Positions 7,000 to 16,097 are shown, counted from the stretch's first letter. The stretch: 64,000 bases of DNA from Rhodocyclales bacterium (GCA_016235165.1 JACRLX010000050.1:62001-126000), one strand, 5' to 3'. Notes: generated from the letters alone by a model not told the origin. A program made the numbers and translations.

Positions 7000-9497
7000 G
7001 ACTTCACCTCGGCGACTTCCTTGATCCTGATGACTTCGTACTCGCGCCGCACGGCGGGTTTCTCGACCGCCGCCTGCCACGGGTCTTCGTAGTCCTGCAG
7101 GGCGAACAGCAGGCGCTCGTGCAGTTCCTTGCGCCGCACCGGATCGTCCACCACCGCCGCCTTGACGTGGTCGAGGCCGACGCGGGCGACGTAATGACAG
7201 GTGCGTTCGAGGTAGAAACCCTCCTCGCGGTAGAGCTGGAGGAAGGCGCCGGAATATTCCATGACTTCCTCGTCGCTTTTCACCTTGCAGAGGAATTGCG
7301 CGACCTCGGTCTTGATGCCGCCGTTGCCGGCGACGTAGAGCTCGTAGCCGGCATCGACGCCGATCACGCCGATGTCCTTGATGCCGGCCTCGGCGCAGTT
7401 GCGCGGGCAGCCCGAGACGGCGAGCTTGACCTTGTGCGGGCTCCACATGCCGAACAGCATGCGTTCCAGCTTGACGCCCATGGCCATCGACTTCTGCGTG
7501 CCGAAGCGGCAATGTTCGGCGCCGACGCAGGTCTTCACGGTGCGGATGCTCTTGCCGTAGGCGTGGCCGGAGACCATGCCGGCGCGGCCGAGGTCGGCCC
7601 ACATCTTCGGCAGGTCTTCCTTCCTGATGCCGAGCAGGTCGACGCGCGCGCCGCCGGTCATCTTGACCGTGGGCACGTGATACTTCTCGGCGACATCGGC
7701 GATCGCTCGCAGCTCGGCCGGCGTGGTCAGGCCGCCCCACATGCGCGGCACCACACTGTAGGTGCCGTCCTTCTGGATGTTGGCGTGGGCCCGCTCGTTG
7801 ATGAAGCGCGACTGCGGATCGTCCTTCGCCTCGCCGGGCCAGGTCGAGATCAGGTAGTAGTTGAGCGCCGGCCGGCAGGAGGAACAGCCGTTCGGCGTCT
7901 TCCACTCCATGTAGCTCATGACCGACGGAATTGTGATCAGGTGGCGCTCGCGGATGGTCTGCCGCACCTTGCCGTGGGAATGGTCGGTGCAGCCGCACAG
8001 CGGCTTGTCTTTGGTGTCGGCCGGCGTGTAGGCGCCGCCCACGGTCGAAGCCAGGATCTGCTCGACCAGGCCGGTGCAGGAACCACAGGAACTCGACGCC
8101 TTGGTGTGCTTGCGCACGTCGTCCAGGGTGAACAGGCCCTGGCTCTTGATTGCCTTGACGATGTCGCCCTTGCAGACGCCGTTGCAGCCACAGACCTGGG
8201 CGTCGTCGGGCATGGTCGCGGCCAGGGTCTTGCCGGCATGGCCGACGTCGCCCACGTGCTTCTGGCCGAACATCAGGTGGTCGCGGATTTCGTGGATGTT
8301 CTGGCCATCCTTGACCAGCTGGAAATACCAGGGGCCGTCGGCGGTGTCGCCGTAGAGCACGGCGCCGACCAGGGTGTCGTTCTTCACCACCAGCTTCTTG
8401 TACACGCCGCCCGCAGGATCGTGCAGCAGGATTTCGTCGGTACCGCCTTTGCCTCCCTGTCCGCCCATGAAGTCGCCGCAAGAGAAGAGGTCGATGCCGG
8501 TCACCTTGAGCTTGGTCGAGGTGACGGAACCCGTGTAGCGCGCGATGCCGAAATTGGCCAGGTGGTTGGCGCAAACCTTGGCCTGCTCGAACAGCGGCGC
8601 GACCAGGCCATAGGCGATGCCGCGATGCGCGACGCACTCGCCGACAGCGTAGATGCGCGGGTCGTAGGTCTGCATCGTGTCGTTGACCACGATGCCGCGG
8701 TTGCAGTAAATCTTTGCCGACTCGGCCAGCGCCGTGTTGGGGCGGATGCCGGCGGCCATCACCACCAGGTCGGCGGGGATTTCGAGGCCAGCCCCCGGTT
8801 CGTCGCCCGGCGCAGGCTTGAAGCGCAGCGCGCAGACCCTGCCGGATTCGCCGCGGATCAGCGCCTCGGTCTGCTTCTCCAGCAGGAACTTGAGGCCGCG
8901 CGCTTCCAGGGATGTCTTCAGCATGTCGGCGGCAGCCTTGTCCAGTTGCCGCTCCATCAGCCAGGGCATCAGGTGCACCACGGTGACATCCATGCCGCGC
9001 AAGCGCAGGCCGTTGGCCGCTTCGAGGCCGAGCAGGCCGCCGCCGATCACCACCGCATGCCTGTGCGTGGCGGCAGTGGCGATCATCTCGTCGGTGTCCT
9101 TGATGTCACGGTAGCTGATCACGCCGGGCAGGTCGTTGCCGGGGATAGGCAACATGAAAGGCGTCGAGCCGGTGGCCAGCAGCAGGCGGTCGTAGTCTTC
9201 CTCGGTGCCGTCGTCGGCGACGACCTTGCGCGCGGTGCGGTCGATTTTCGTCACGGTCTTGCCGACATGCAGGCGCACGCCGTTGTCGGCATACCAGCCC
9301 AGCGGATTGAGGATGATGTCGTTGATGGTCATCTCGCCCGCCAGCACCGGCGAGAGCAGGATACGGTTGTAGTTGGGATGCGGCTCGGCGCCGAACACCG
9401 TGACGTCGTAGAGGTCGGGGGCGAGCTTCAACAACTCCTCGACGGCGCGGATGCCCGCCATGCCATTGCCGACGACTACCAGTTTCTGTTTCTTCAT
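6996..9497 (-). CDS. nirB: Nitrite reductase (NAD(P)H) large subunit
   Basis: An 833-residue protein. An N-terminal FAD/NAD(P) domain (VVGNGMAGIRAVEELL, then VVIGGGLLGLEAANGLR) is followed by a BFD-like [2Fe-2S] region (CGCNGVCKGDIV, SSSCGSCTGLVEQIL) and a C-terminal sulfite/nitrite reductase half with the siroheme/4Fe-4S motifs CVGAEHCRFG and SGCPRNCAEAG. It makes six-electron nitrite reduction to ammonium. It is the first gene of a minus-strand operon and lies about 30 nt after a sigma-54 promoter at 9540-9554. AAGGATGTGAG precedes the start. Confidence 0.97.
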   Translation of the reverse strand: MKKQKLVVVGNGMAGIRAVEELLKLAPDLYDVTVFGAEPHPNYNRILLSPVLAGEMTINDIILNPLGWYADNGVRLHVGKTVTKIDRTARKVVADDGTEEDYDRLLLATGSTPFMLPIPGNDLPGVISYRDIKDTDEMIATAATHRHAVVIGGGLLGLEAANGLRLRGMDVTVVHLMPWLMERQLDKAAADMLKTSLEARGLKFLLEKQTEALIRGESGRVCALRFKPAPGDEPGAGLEIPADLVVMAAGIRPNTALAESAKIYCNRGIVVNDTMQTYDPRIYAVGECVAHRGIAYGLVAPLFEQAKVCANHLANFGIARYTGSVTSTKLKVTGIDLFSCGDFMGGQGGKGGTDEILLHDPAGGVYKKLVVKNDTLVGAVLYGDTADGPWYFQLVKDGQNIHEIRDHLMFGQKHVGDVGHAGKTLAATMPDDAQVCGCNGVCKGDIVKAIKSQGLFTLDDVRKHTKASSSCGSCTGLVEQILASTVGGAYTPADTKDKPLCGCTDHSHGKVRQTIRERHLITIPSVMSYMEWKTPNGCSSCRPALNYYLISTWPGEAKDDPQSRFINERAHANIQKDGTYSVVPRMWGGLTTPAELRAIADVAEKYHVPTVKMTGGARVDLLGIRKEDLPKMWADLGRAGMVSGHAYGKSIRTVKTCVGAEHCRFGTQKSMAMGVKLERMLFGMWSPHKVKLAVSGCPRNCAEAGIKDIGVIGVDAGYELYVAGNGGIKTEVAQFLCKVKSDEEVMEYSGAFLQLYREEGFYLERTCHYVARVGLDHVKAAVVDDPVRRKELHERLLFALQDYEDPWQAAVEKPAVRREYEVIRIKEVAEVKS

Positions 9498-9539
9498 CTC
9501 ACATCCTTTGTGAACACCGATGGACTGCGCTTTCGATCA

Positions 9540-9554
9540 GCAAGGCGTGTGCCA
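9540..9554 (-). promoter_or_regulatory. Sigma-54 promoter of nirB
   Basis: Read on the minus strand, TGGCAC-ACGCC-TTGC matches the -24/-12 consensus with exact spacing. The predicted transcript start is near 9528, about 31 nt before the nirB ATG. Confidence 0.85.
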
Positions 9555-9637
9555 CCGCCAAAATAGGGCGTTTCGGCACCAAACCAAGTCCTGCGGCGGT
9601 GCCCATGCACCAGATCGACTCATGAAGATTTTGCAGC

Positions 9638-9652
9638 GCACCATGAATGTGC
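9638..9652. promoter_or_regulatory. NtrC-like binding site between divergent nirB and the nitrate transporter
   Basis: GCAC-CATGAAT-GTGC has the dyad and 7-nt spacing of NtrC sites. It lies about 84 bp from the nirB -24 element and about 90 bp from the transporter -24 element, a position from which one enhancer could serve both promoters. Confidence 0.65.
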
Positions 9653-9741
9653 ATTGTTTCAAACTTAAACTGCTCTCGCCGGGGGCGGGGCTTCCCCGTA
9701 AAGCGCCGTCCCCCCTTGGTTTGCACAACTTTCGCGCAGCG

Positions 9742-9756
9742 TGGCACAGGCATTGC
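9742..9756 (+). promoter_or_regulatory. Sigma-54 promoter of the nitrate transporter gene
   Basis: TGGCAC-AGGCA-TTGC matches the -24/-12 consensus. The predicted transcript start is near 9768, about 26 nt before the ATG at 9794. Confidence 0.85.
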
Positions 9757-9793
9757 AATGGTTCCTGCCATTCAATCCCCTGGGAGCACCAGA

Positions 9794-11008
9794 ATGTTCA
9801 ACAGCGCCTTCCTCAAGGCCGGCCACACCCCGACGCTGCTCGCGGCCTTCCTCTACTTCGACCTCGCCTTCATGGTCTGGGTCATGCTCGGCCCGCTCGG
9901 GGTGCAGATCGCCGCCGACCTCAACCTGACACACGCGCAGAAGGGCCTCATGGTGGCGACGCCGGTGCTGGCCGGCGCCCTGCTGCGCCTGGTGATGGGC
10001 GTGCTGGTCGACCACCTGAAACCGAAAATGGCCGGTGCCATCGGCCAGGTCATTGTCATCGCCGCGCTCGCCGTCGCCTGGCAGCACGGCATCCACAGCT
10101 ATGAGCAGGCACTGGTCCTCGGCCTCTTCCTCGGCGTTGCCGGGGCGTCCTTCGCCGCCGCGCTGCCGTTGGCCTCGCGCTGGTATCCGGCCGAGCATCA
10201 GGGCACCGCGATGGGCATCGCCGGCGCCGGCAATTCGGGCACCGCGCTGGCCGCGCTGATCGCGCCGAGCCTGGCCGTGGCCTTCGGCTGGACCAATGTC
10301 TTCGGCCTGGCATTGATCCCGCTGGTCCTCGTCTTCATTCTCTATCTGGTGCTGGCCAAGGACGCGCCGGAATGCCCTGCACCAAAATCGCTCGCCCAAT
10401 ATTTCGCCGTGCTCAAGGACAGGGACGCCTGGTGGTTCATGTTCTTCTACTCCGTGACCTTCGGCGGCTTCGTCGGCCTGGCCTCCTCGCTGACCATCTA
10501 CTTCAACACCCAGTACGGGCTGGATGCCAAGACCGCGGGTTTCTTCACCGCGGCCTGCGTGTTTGCCGGCTCCCTGGTGCGCCCCATCGGCGGCAACGTC
10601 GCCGACCGCATCGGCGGCGTCAAGTCGCTCTCCGTTATGTACATGGGCGCCGCGATCTTCCTCACCGTGGTCAGCTTCGGCCTGCCCAGTGCCTGGGCTG
10701 CGCTGGCCGGCTTCGTCGCCGCCATGCTGTGCCTGGGCATGGGCAACGGCGCGGTGTTCCAGCTGGTGCCGCAGCGCTTTCGCAAGGAGATCGGCGTGAT
10801 GACCGGCCTGGTCGGCATGGCCGGCGGCATCGGCGGCTTCTACCTGGCCTCCAGCATGGGTTATTCGAAGCAGCTGACCGGCAGCTATCAGGCCGGCTTC
10901 CTGATCTTCGCCGGCTTGGCCGTGCTGGCGCTGGTTGGCCTCACCGGCGTCAAGACGCGCTGGCGCACCACCTGGGGCGCGTCGCATCTGACGGCCGCCA
11001 AGATTTGA
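9794..11008 (+). CDS. MFS nitrate/nitrite transporter, NarK/NasA family
   Basis: A 404-residue, about 12-helix major facilitator protein starting MFNSAFLKAGHTPTLLAAFL. Gly-rich nitrate-signature segments of the NNP family are visible (AGAGNSGTALAALIAPSLA in the N half, GMAGGIGGFYLASSMG in the C half). GGGAG lies about 8 nt before the ATG. It is divergent from nirB with its own sigma-54 promoter, so it is a nitrogen-regulated uptake system for nitrate assimilation, alongside the NrtABD ABC transporter encoded nearby. Confidence 0.92.
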   Translation: MFNSAFLKAGHTPTLLAAFLYFDLAFMVWVMLGPLGVQIAADLNLTHAQKGLMVATPVLAGALLRLVMGVLVDHLKPKMAGAIGQVIVIAALAVAWQHGIHSYEQALVLGLFLGVAGASFAAALPLASRWYPAEHQGTAMGIAGAGNSGTALAALIAPSLAVAFGWTNVFGLALIPLVLVFILYLVLAKDAPECPAPKSLAQYFAVLKDRDAWWFMFFYSVTFGGFVGLASSLTIYFNTQYGLDAKTAGFFTAACVFAGSLVRPIGGNVADRIGGVKSLSVMYMGAAIFLTVVSFGLPSAWAALAGFVAAMLCLGMGNGAVFQLVPQRFRKEIGVMTGLVGMAGGIGGFYLASSMGYSKQLTGSYQAGFLIFAGLAVLALVGLTGVKTRWRTTWGASHLTAAKI

Positions 11009-11026
11009 TTCCGGTAAGCTGAACGG

Positions 11027-12751
11027 GTGACGAAACCCAAACCGCCCTCCACCCTCCGCGTCGACCTCGGCCACGCCTCGCTTGCCGGCGCGCGGCCGCG
11101 CAACGAGGACTACTGCGCGGGCGTCACGCCGGAAGGCGCGGAGCTGGAGAACAAGGGCATCCTGGTCGCCGTGGCCGATGGCGTCGGCGGCCACGCCAAC
11201 GGCCGCGAGGCCTCGGAATACTGCGTGCGCAGCCTGCTCGCCGACTACTACGCGACGCCCGACACCTGGAGCGTGCCGCAGGCGCTGGACAAGGTCATCG
11301 TCGCGCTCAATCGCTGGCTTTACGCCCATACGCGGCGCGCGCGCGAAACCGCTGGCATGGCCACCACGCTCTCGGCGCTGGTGCTGCGCGGCCGGCGCTA
11401 TGTCATCGCCCATGTCGGCGACACGCGGGTGTATCGACTGCGCGACGCCGAACTGGTGCAACTCACCAGCGACCACGTCTGGGAACACCCGGAACTGAAA
11501 AGCGTGCTGTCGCGCGCGGTCGGGCTCGATGCCGGACTCACCGTGGACTATGCCGACGGCGAACTGGCCGCCGGCGACCTCTTCCTGCTGGCTAGCGACG
11601 GTGTCTGGGGCACCCTCGGCGACGCGCGCCTGGCAAAGCTGCTCGCGGCCGCCGGCAGCGCCGACGACCTGGCGGCGGCCATCGCCAACGCGGCGACCGA
11701 CGCCGGCGCCGAAGACAACTGCACCGCCCTGGTGCTGCGCGTGCTGGAGCTGCCGGCCGACGGCCTGCGCGACACGCTGGCGCGCGTCAACGCGCTGCCT
11801 TTGCCGCCGCGCCTCAAACCGGGGCAGGTGCTCGACGAGCTCGAAGTCACCGAACTGCTGCACGAATCGCGCGTGACCCTGCTCTACCGCGTGCGCGCCG
11901 TCGCCAGCGGCCAGGAGTTCGTGCTCAAGACCCTGCGCGACGGCACCGATGCCGCCGATGCCGCCGCGCTGGCGCACGAGGAATGGCTGGCGCGCCGTGT
12001 CGCCAGCGCCGACTTTCCGCAAATCGTCAGTTGGCCGGCGCGCAGCCATCTCTACTACCTGATGAGCTGGCACGAGGGCGCCACCCTGGCGCGCCATCTC
12101 GACCAGGGTCGCCGCTTCACGCCGGTCGAAGCCGTCGACCTGACGACGCGCACGCTGAAGGCGCTGGCCGCGCTGCACCGCCTGGCGATCATCCATCGCG
12201 ACATCAAGCCCGACAACCTGCACCTCGGTGCCGACGGCCGCCTGCGCCTGCTCGATCTCGGCGTCGCCGCCGCCGACGGCCAGGACGCGGCCGAAACCTT
12301 CAACGAGATCAACAATCCGGGTACGCCGTCCTACATGGCGCCGGAGCTCTTCGCCGGCAACGGGGCGGCCAGCGTGGCCAACGAGGCCAGCGACCTCTAT
12401 GCCGTTGGCGTTACGCTCTACCATCTGCTGACGCGCAAATATCCCTACGGCGAGATCGAGCCCTTCCAGCACCCGCGCTTCGGCGACCCGATGCCGCCTA
12501 CGCGCTACCGGCCCGACGTTCCCGACTGGCTGGAGTCGATCATGCTCAAGGCCGTCGCGCGCGAAGCGGGCCGACGATTCGAGACGGCCGAGGAATTCAT
12601 CCTCGCGCTGGAGCGTGGCGCCCAGCGCCCGCTGCGCGTGGCGCGGCGCACGCCGCTGCTGCAACGCGATCCGCAACTGGGCCTGAAGCTGCTGGCGGCA
12701 GCCTCGCTGGCGCTGAACCTGTTGCTGGTCTTCCTGCTTTTCGTGCGCTGA
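11027..12751 (+). CDS. Bifunctional PP2C-type phosphatase and Ser/Thr protein kinase
   Basis: A 574-residue fusion. The N-terminal PP2C domain has RPRNEDYCAG, VADGVGGHANG, GDTRVYRLRD and EDNCTALVLRV as metal-site motifs. The kinase domain from about residue 275 has FVLKTLRDG with the ATP-site Lys, IIHRDIKPDNL with the catalytic Asp, DLG in place of DFG, and GTPSYMAPEL. A single C-terminal hydrophobic segment (LNLLLVFLLFV) should anchor it to the membrane. The GTG start lies 18 nt after the transporter stop, so the two are co-transcribed. Kinase genes occur beside nas genes in Pseudomonas too; the substrate here is unknown. Confidence 0.88.
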   Translation: MTKPKPPSTLRVDLGHASLAGARPRNEDYCAGVTPEGAELENKGILVAVADGVGGHANGREASEYCVRSLLADYYATPDTWSVPQALDKVIVALNRWLYAHTRRARETAGMATTLSALVLRGRRYVIAHVGDTRVYRLRDAELVQLTSDHVWEHPELKSVLSRAVGLDAGLTVDYADGELAAGDLFLLASDGVWGTLGDARLAKLLAAAGSADDLAAAIANAATDAGAEDNCTALVLRVLELPADGLRDTLARVNALPLPPRLKPGQVLDELEVTELLHESRVTLLYRVRAVASGQEFVLKTLRDGTDAADAAALAHEEWLARRVASADFPQIVSWPARSHLYYLMSWHEGATLARHLDQGRRFTPVEAVDLTTRTLKALAALHRLAIIHRDIKPDNLHLGADGRLRLLDLGVAAADGQDAAETFNEINNPGTPSYMAPELFAGNGAASVANEASDLYAVGVTLYHLLTRKYPYGEIEPFQHPRFGDPMPPTRYRPDVPDWLESIMLKAVAREAGRRFETAEEFILALERGAQRPLRVARRTPLLQRDPQLGLKLLAAASLALNLLLVFLLFVR

Positions 12752-12801
12752 GACTTTGGATAGGGTGGTTTTCACCGTTGCCTCAGGAATGCAACCGGGC
12801 G

Positions 12802-13596
12802 TTACGCGGCTTTCTTCAACTGCTTGCGATAGAGGAACTCGAACACCGCGGCGCGGTACTCGGCGAACTTGTGCTCGTGCGCCAGCTCCAGGCGATCGCG
12901 CGGGCGGTCGAGCTTGACTTCCACGATCTCGCCGATGGTCGCCGCCGGGCCGTTGGTCATCATCACGATGCGGTCGGACAGCAGCACCGCCTCGTCGACA
13001 TCGTGGGTCACCATCACCACCGTGGCGCCGGTCTTGGCCAGCACGCCGTTCAACTCGTCCTGCAGCGCGGCGCGGGTCAGGGCATCGAGGGCGCCGAAGG
13101 GCTCGTCCATCAGCAGGATGCGTGGCTCCATGGCGAAGGCGCGGGCGATGCCGACGCGCTGCTTCATGCCGCCCGAGATCTCGTGCGGGTACTTGTGCAT
13201 CGCGTGTTCCATGTGCACCATCGCCAGCGCCGCCTCGACCCGCGCCTTGAGCTTGTCGCGGCCTTCCTTGCGGCCGAAGACCTGTTCGACGCCGAGCATG
13301 ACGTTTTCAAAACACGTCATCCAGGGCAGCAGGCTGTGGTTCTGGAACACCACCGCGCGCTCCGGGCCGGGGCCCGGTATTTCGCGCCCTTCGCATAACA
13401 GCACGCCGGTGGTCGGCAGCGTAAGTCCGGCGATCAGGTTGAGCAGGGTGCTCTTGCCGCAACCCGAATGCCCGATCAGGGTGACGACCTCGCCCTCGCG
13501 CACATCGAGACTGATGTCGCGCAGCGCGGTGAACTTGCCGCTCTTGGTGTTGAAGGTCTGGCCGACCTTCTCAATCTGGACCAGTGACCGGAACAT
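12802..13596 (-). CDS. nrtD: Nitrate ABC transporter, ATP-binding protein
   Basis: A 264-residue ATPase with Walker A GHSGCGKST, Q-loop VVFQNHSLLPW, signature ISGGMKQRVGIARAFA, Walker B ILLMDEPFGALD and switch VTHDVDEA. The Q-loop and signature match the NrtC/NrtD/SsuB/TauB group of nitrate, sulfonate and taurine importers. Its place at the end of nrtA-nrtB indicates nitrate or nitrite. The gene is 10 bp downstream of the permease gene. Confidence 0.92.
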   Translation of the reverse strand: MFRSLVQIEKVGQTFNTKSGKFTALRDISLDVREGEVVTLIGHSGCGKSTLLNLIAGLTLPTTGVLLCEGREIPGPGPERAVVFQNHSLLPWMTCFENVMLGVEQVFGRKEGRDKLKARVEAALAMVHMEHAMHKYPHEISGGMKQRVGIARAFAMEPRILLMDEPFGALDALTRAALQDELNGVLAKTGATVVMVTHDVDEAVLLSDRIVMMTNGPAATIGEIVEVKLDRPRDRLELAHEHKFAEYRAAVFEFLYRKQLKKAA

Positions 13597-13606
13597 GAGG
13601 ATCTCC

Positions 13607-14566
13607 TTAGCGTGATTCGTAGCTGAAGCGCTTGGCCAGCATCAGCAGCATGGTTTCCAGCGCCAGGCCGACGATGCCGATGACGAAGATGGCGATGACG
13701 ATGTGCTCGACCTTGAGGTTGTTCCACTCGTCCCAGACCCAGAAGCCGATGCCGACGCCGCCGGTGAGCATTTCCGCGGCAACGATCACCAGCCAGGCGG
13801 TGCCGATCGAAAGCCGGATGCCGGTCAGCATGTAGGGCAGCACGGCGGGGAAGAGGATGCGGGTGATGATCTTCGTTTCCGGCAGGCCGAGCACGCGGGC
13901 CACGTTGAGGTAGTCCTGCGGCACGCGCTGCACGCCTTGCGCGGTGTTGAGGATCATGGGCCAGATCGAGCAGATGAAAATGGTCCAGGTCGCCGCCGGG
14001 TCGGCCTTCTGGAACACCAGCAGGCCGATCGGCAGCCAGGCCAGCGGCGAGACCGGGCGCAGCAGGCTGATGATGGGCTCGAACATGCGGTTCATGAAGG
14101 CGAAGCGGCCGAGCAGGAAGCCCATCGGGATGCCTACAGCCGCGGCAAAGCCGAAGCCGATGCCGACGCGCTTGAGCGAAGAGAGCACGTTCCAGCCTAT
14201 GCCCTGGTCGTTGGGGCCGTTCTGGTAGAAGGGGTCGGCGAAGAGTTTCACCGCCGCCGCCCAGGTCTTGTCCGGGCCGGGGATGTTGCCCGACTTGATC
14301 GCCACCAGCGCCCAGATTCCCACCATCAGCGCAATTCCGAACAGCGGCGGTATGACGATGCGCAGGGCATCGCGGAGCTTTTCGCCGGCGGGCGCGCCGG
14401 GAGCGACCGACGGCAGGTCGGGCGACGGCGCCGACTCGCTCTGCGCACCTGGGATTCCGCTTCGCGGGCCGGTGACGGCGACCGGCGGCGCTACGCGCGC
14501 CGGGGACTTGGCCTCAGGCGCCGCCATCGCGACCTCCGTCGGCTTGAACGCAAGTACGGTGCTCAT
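13607..14566 (-). CDS. nrtB: Nitrate ABC transporter, permease
   Basis: A 319-residue protein with a Pro/Ala-rich cytoplasmic N-terminus of about 65 residues, then about six membrane segments. The BPD permease coupling loop is VARVLGLPETKIITRILFPA. The family match is to NrtB (KSGNIPGPDKTW near the start of the membrane part). It lies between nrtA and nrtD with short gaps and forms the inner-membrane channel of the importer. Confidence 0.92.
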   Translation of the reverse strand: MSTVLAFKPTEVAMAAPEAKSPARVAPPVAVTGPRSGIPGAQSESAPSPDLPSVAPGAPAGEKLRDALRIVIPPLFGIALMVGIWALVAIKSGNIPGPDKTWAAAVKLFADPFYQNGPNDQGIGWNVLSSLKRVGIGFGFAAAVGIPMGFLLGRFAFMNRMFEPIISLLRPVSPLAWLPIGLLVFQKADPAATWTIFICSIWPMILNTAQGVQRVPQDYLNVARVLGLPETKIITRILFPAVLPYMLTGIRLSIGTAWLVIVAAEMLTGGVGIGFWVWDEWNNLKVEHIVIAIFVIGIVGLALETMLLMLAKRFSYESR

Positions 14567-14590
14567 CTCGCTTCTCCTTCATGTGATGGA

Positions 14591-15844
14591 TCAGGCGTGG
14601 ACCTTGAACGAACCGGCGTATTTCTTCGGGTCCTTGCCGTCCCAGACCACGCCGTCGATCAGCTTGTGGCTGCGCATGTCGCTCTTCGGCACCGAAACGC
14701 CGGCAGCGGTGGCGGCCTGCTTGTAGATGTCGATGCGGTTCACCCTCTTCGCCACGGCCAGGTAGTCGGGGTCGTCCTTGATCAGGCCCCAGCGCTTGTG
14801 CTGAGTGAGAAACCACATCGCGTCTGACAGGTAGGGAAAATTCACGGCGCCGTCGTGGAAGAACTTCATGTGGTTCTTGTCGTCCCAGCTTTTGCCCAGG
14901 CCGTTGGAATAGCGGCCGAGCATGCGCTCGAGGATTACGTCCATGTCGGTGTTGATGTAGGCCTTCTGCGCCACGGTCTCCGCCGTCAGGCGACGGTTGG
15001 CGAGCGAGGCATCAATCCACTTGCCGGCCTCGAGCACTGCCGCGGTCATGGCTCGTGCCGTGTTGGGATTCTTCGCCACGAAGTCGGCGGTGGTGCCGAG
15101 CACCTTTTCCGGGTGGTCCACCCAGATGTCCTGCGTCGTCACCGCCGTGTAGCCAATCTTGTCCATGATCGCGCGGTTGTTCCAGGGCTCACCGACGCAA
15201 AAGCCGTCCATGTTGCCGACGCGCATGTTGGCCACCATCTGCGGCGGCGGCACGGTGATGTTCTTGACGTCCTTGAAGGGGTTGATGCCGTGCGCCGCGA
15301 GCCAGTAATAGAGCCACATGGCATGCGTACCGGTGGGGAAGGTCTGGGCGAAGGTGTATTCGCGATCCTTCGAGAGCACCTTTTTGGCCAGCGTCGCGCC
15401 ATCGGTGACGCCGGCATCCTTTAACTTGTTCGACAGCGTGATGGCCTGGCCGTTGTTGTTGAGGCTCATCAACACCGCCATGTCCTTCTTCGGCCCGCCA
15501 ATCCCGAGTTGCACGCCATATACCAGGCCGTAGAGCACGTGGGCGGCATCGAGCTCGCCATTCACCAGCTTGTCGCGCACGCTGGCCCAGGAGGCTTCCT
15601 TGGTCGGGATGATCTTGATGCCGTACTTCTCGTCGAACTTGTTCACCGCCGCCATCACCACCGAGGAGCAGTCGGTGAGCGGGATGAAGCCGATGCGCAC
15701 TTCCTTCTTTTCCGGCGCATCGGAACCGGCAGCCCAGGCCGCGCTACGTATCGCGGGAACACTCATGAGCGCGCTCCCCGCTGCCAGGTTGAGTCCGTGG
15801 CGGATGAATCCGCGCCGGGTCTTGATGTCGTTTTCATGGTTCAT
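14591..15844 (-). CDS. nrtA: Nitrate ABC transporter, substrate-binding protein
   Basis: A 417-residue NrtA-family protein with a Tat-type signal (TRRGFIRHGLNLAAGSALM, cleavage likely after AAWA), so it is periplasmic. The start at 15844 is chosen for the GGAGA 8 nt upstream; a longer in-frame version from 15937 would overlap the terminator hairpin. Family hallmarks include GFIPLTDCSSVVMAA and FCVGEPWNNRAI. Its expression should be set by the sigma-54 promoter at 15993 and by antitermination in the 137-nt leader. Confidence 0.94.
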   Translation of the reverse strand: MNHENDIKTRRGFIRHGLNLAAGSALMSVPAIRSAAWAAGSDAPEKKEVRIGFIPLTDCSSVVMAAVNKFDEKYGIKIIPTKEASWASVRDKLVNGELDAAHVLYGLVYGVQLGIGGPKKDMAVLMSLNNNGQAITLSNKLKDAGVTDGATLAKKVLSKDREYTFAQTFPTGTHAMWLYYWLAAHGINPFKDVKNITVPPPQMVANMRVGNMDGFCVGEPWNNRAIMDKIGYTAVTTQDIWVDHPEKVLGTTADFVAKNPNTARAMTAAVLEAGKWIDASLANRRLTAETVAQKAYINTDMDVILERMLGRYSNGLGKSWDDKNHMKFFHDGAVNFPYLSDAMWFLTQHKRWGLIKDDPDYLAVAKRVNRIDIYKQAATAAGVSVPKSDMRSHKLIDGVVWDGKDPKKYAGSFKVHA

Positions 15845-15879
15845 CTCGCTATCTCCAGTAGGACGTAATCGAAAAGCAC

Positions 15880-15939
15880 AAAACAGAAACGGCGTCCGGG
15901 GCATGCCTGGAGAATGAACTCCGCATGCCACAGACACCG
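15880..15939 (-). terminator. Leader terminator upstream of nrtA
   Basis: On the minus strand CGGTGTC and GGCATGCGGAG pair with CTCC-AG-GCATGCC and GGACGCCG around the loop TTCATT. This is a long hairpin followed by the T-rich stretch TTTCTGTTTTGTGCTTTT. It lies 36 nt before the nrtA start and its 5' strand overlaps the second ANTAR hairpin, so the two structures exclude each other. Confidence 0.8.
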
Positions 15940-15976
15940 TTGTCGTGATGCTCGCGAGACCGCCATTGATCCCGCG
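15929..15976 (-). ncRNA. ANTAR two-hexaloop antiterminator RNA in the nrtA leader
   Basis: On the minus strand, hairpin P1 (15953-15976) has stem CGCGGGATC/GGTCTCGCG and hexaloop AATGGC. P2 (15929-15947) has stem CACGAC/GTC-T-GTG, with a bulged T, and hexaloop AACGGT. Both loops have A at position 1 and G at position 4, the rule for RNA bound by ANTAR proteins. P2 shares bases with the terminator that follows. NasT, encoded just upstream, is the expected ligand. Confidence 0.8.
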
Positions 15977-15992
15977 CTTGTTGAACCCTAAT

Positions 15993-16007
15993 GCAACCGC
16001 TGTGCCA
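15993..16007 (-). promoter_or_regulatory. Sigma-54 promoter of nrtA
   Basis: On the minus strand TGGCAC-AGCGG-TTGC matches the -24/-12 consensus exactly. The predicted start near 15981 gives a leader of about 137 nt that begins just before the first ANTAR hairpin. Confidence 0.87.
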
Positions 16008-16097
16008 GCAAGCCGCTGAAACCCTTCAAACCCTTGGTGGCAGCGGCATCGCGGTCAAGGCGCGGAGCCGGGGCGAAAACCGCGAGCCCGAATTTGC

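Noticed and set aside
7119..9566. 815-codon open frame antisense to nirB
   Set aside because: It is a GC-rich shadow of nirB; its translation shows no domain and the nirB frame is fully conserved.
9665..12775. 1036-codon minus-strand open frame over the nitrate transporter and kinase genes
   Set aside because: Low-complexity Gln/Arg/Gly-rich translation typical of antisense frames in GC-rich DNA; the plus-strand genes have clear motifs.
14420..14445. Possible further copy of the 24-bp repeat in nrtB (minus-strand AGTCGGCGCCGTCGCC)
   Set aside because: Only the left half matches; the ACGGCG right half is absent.
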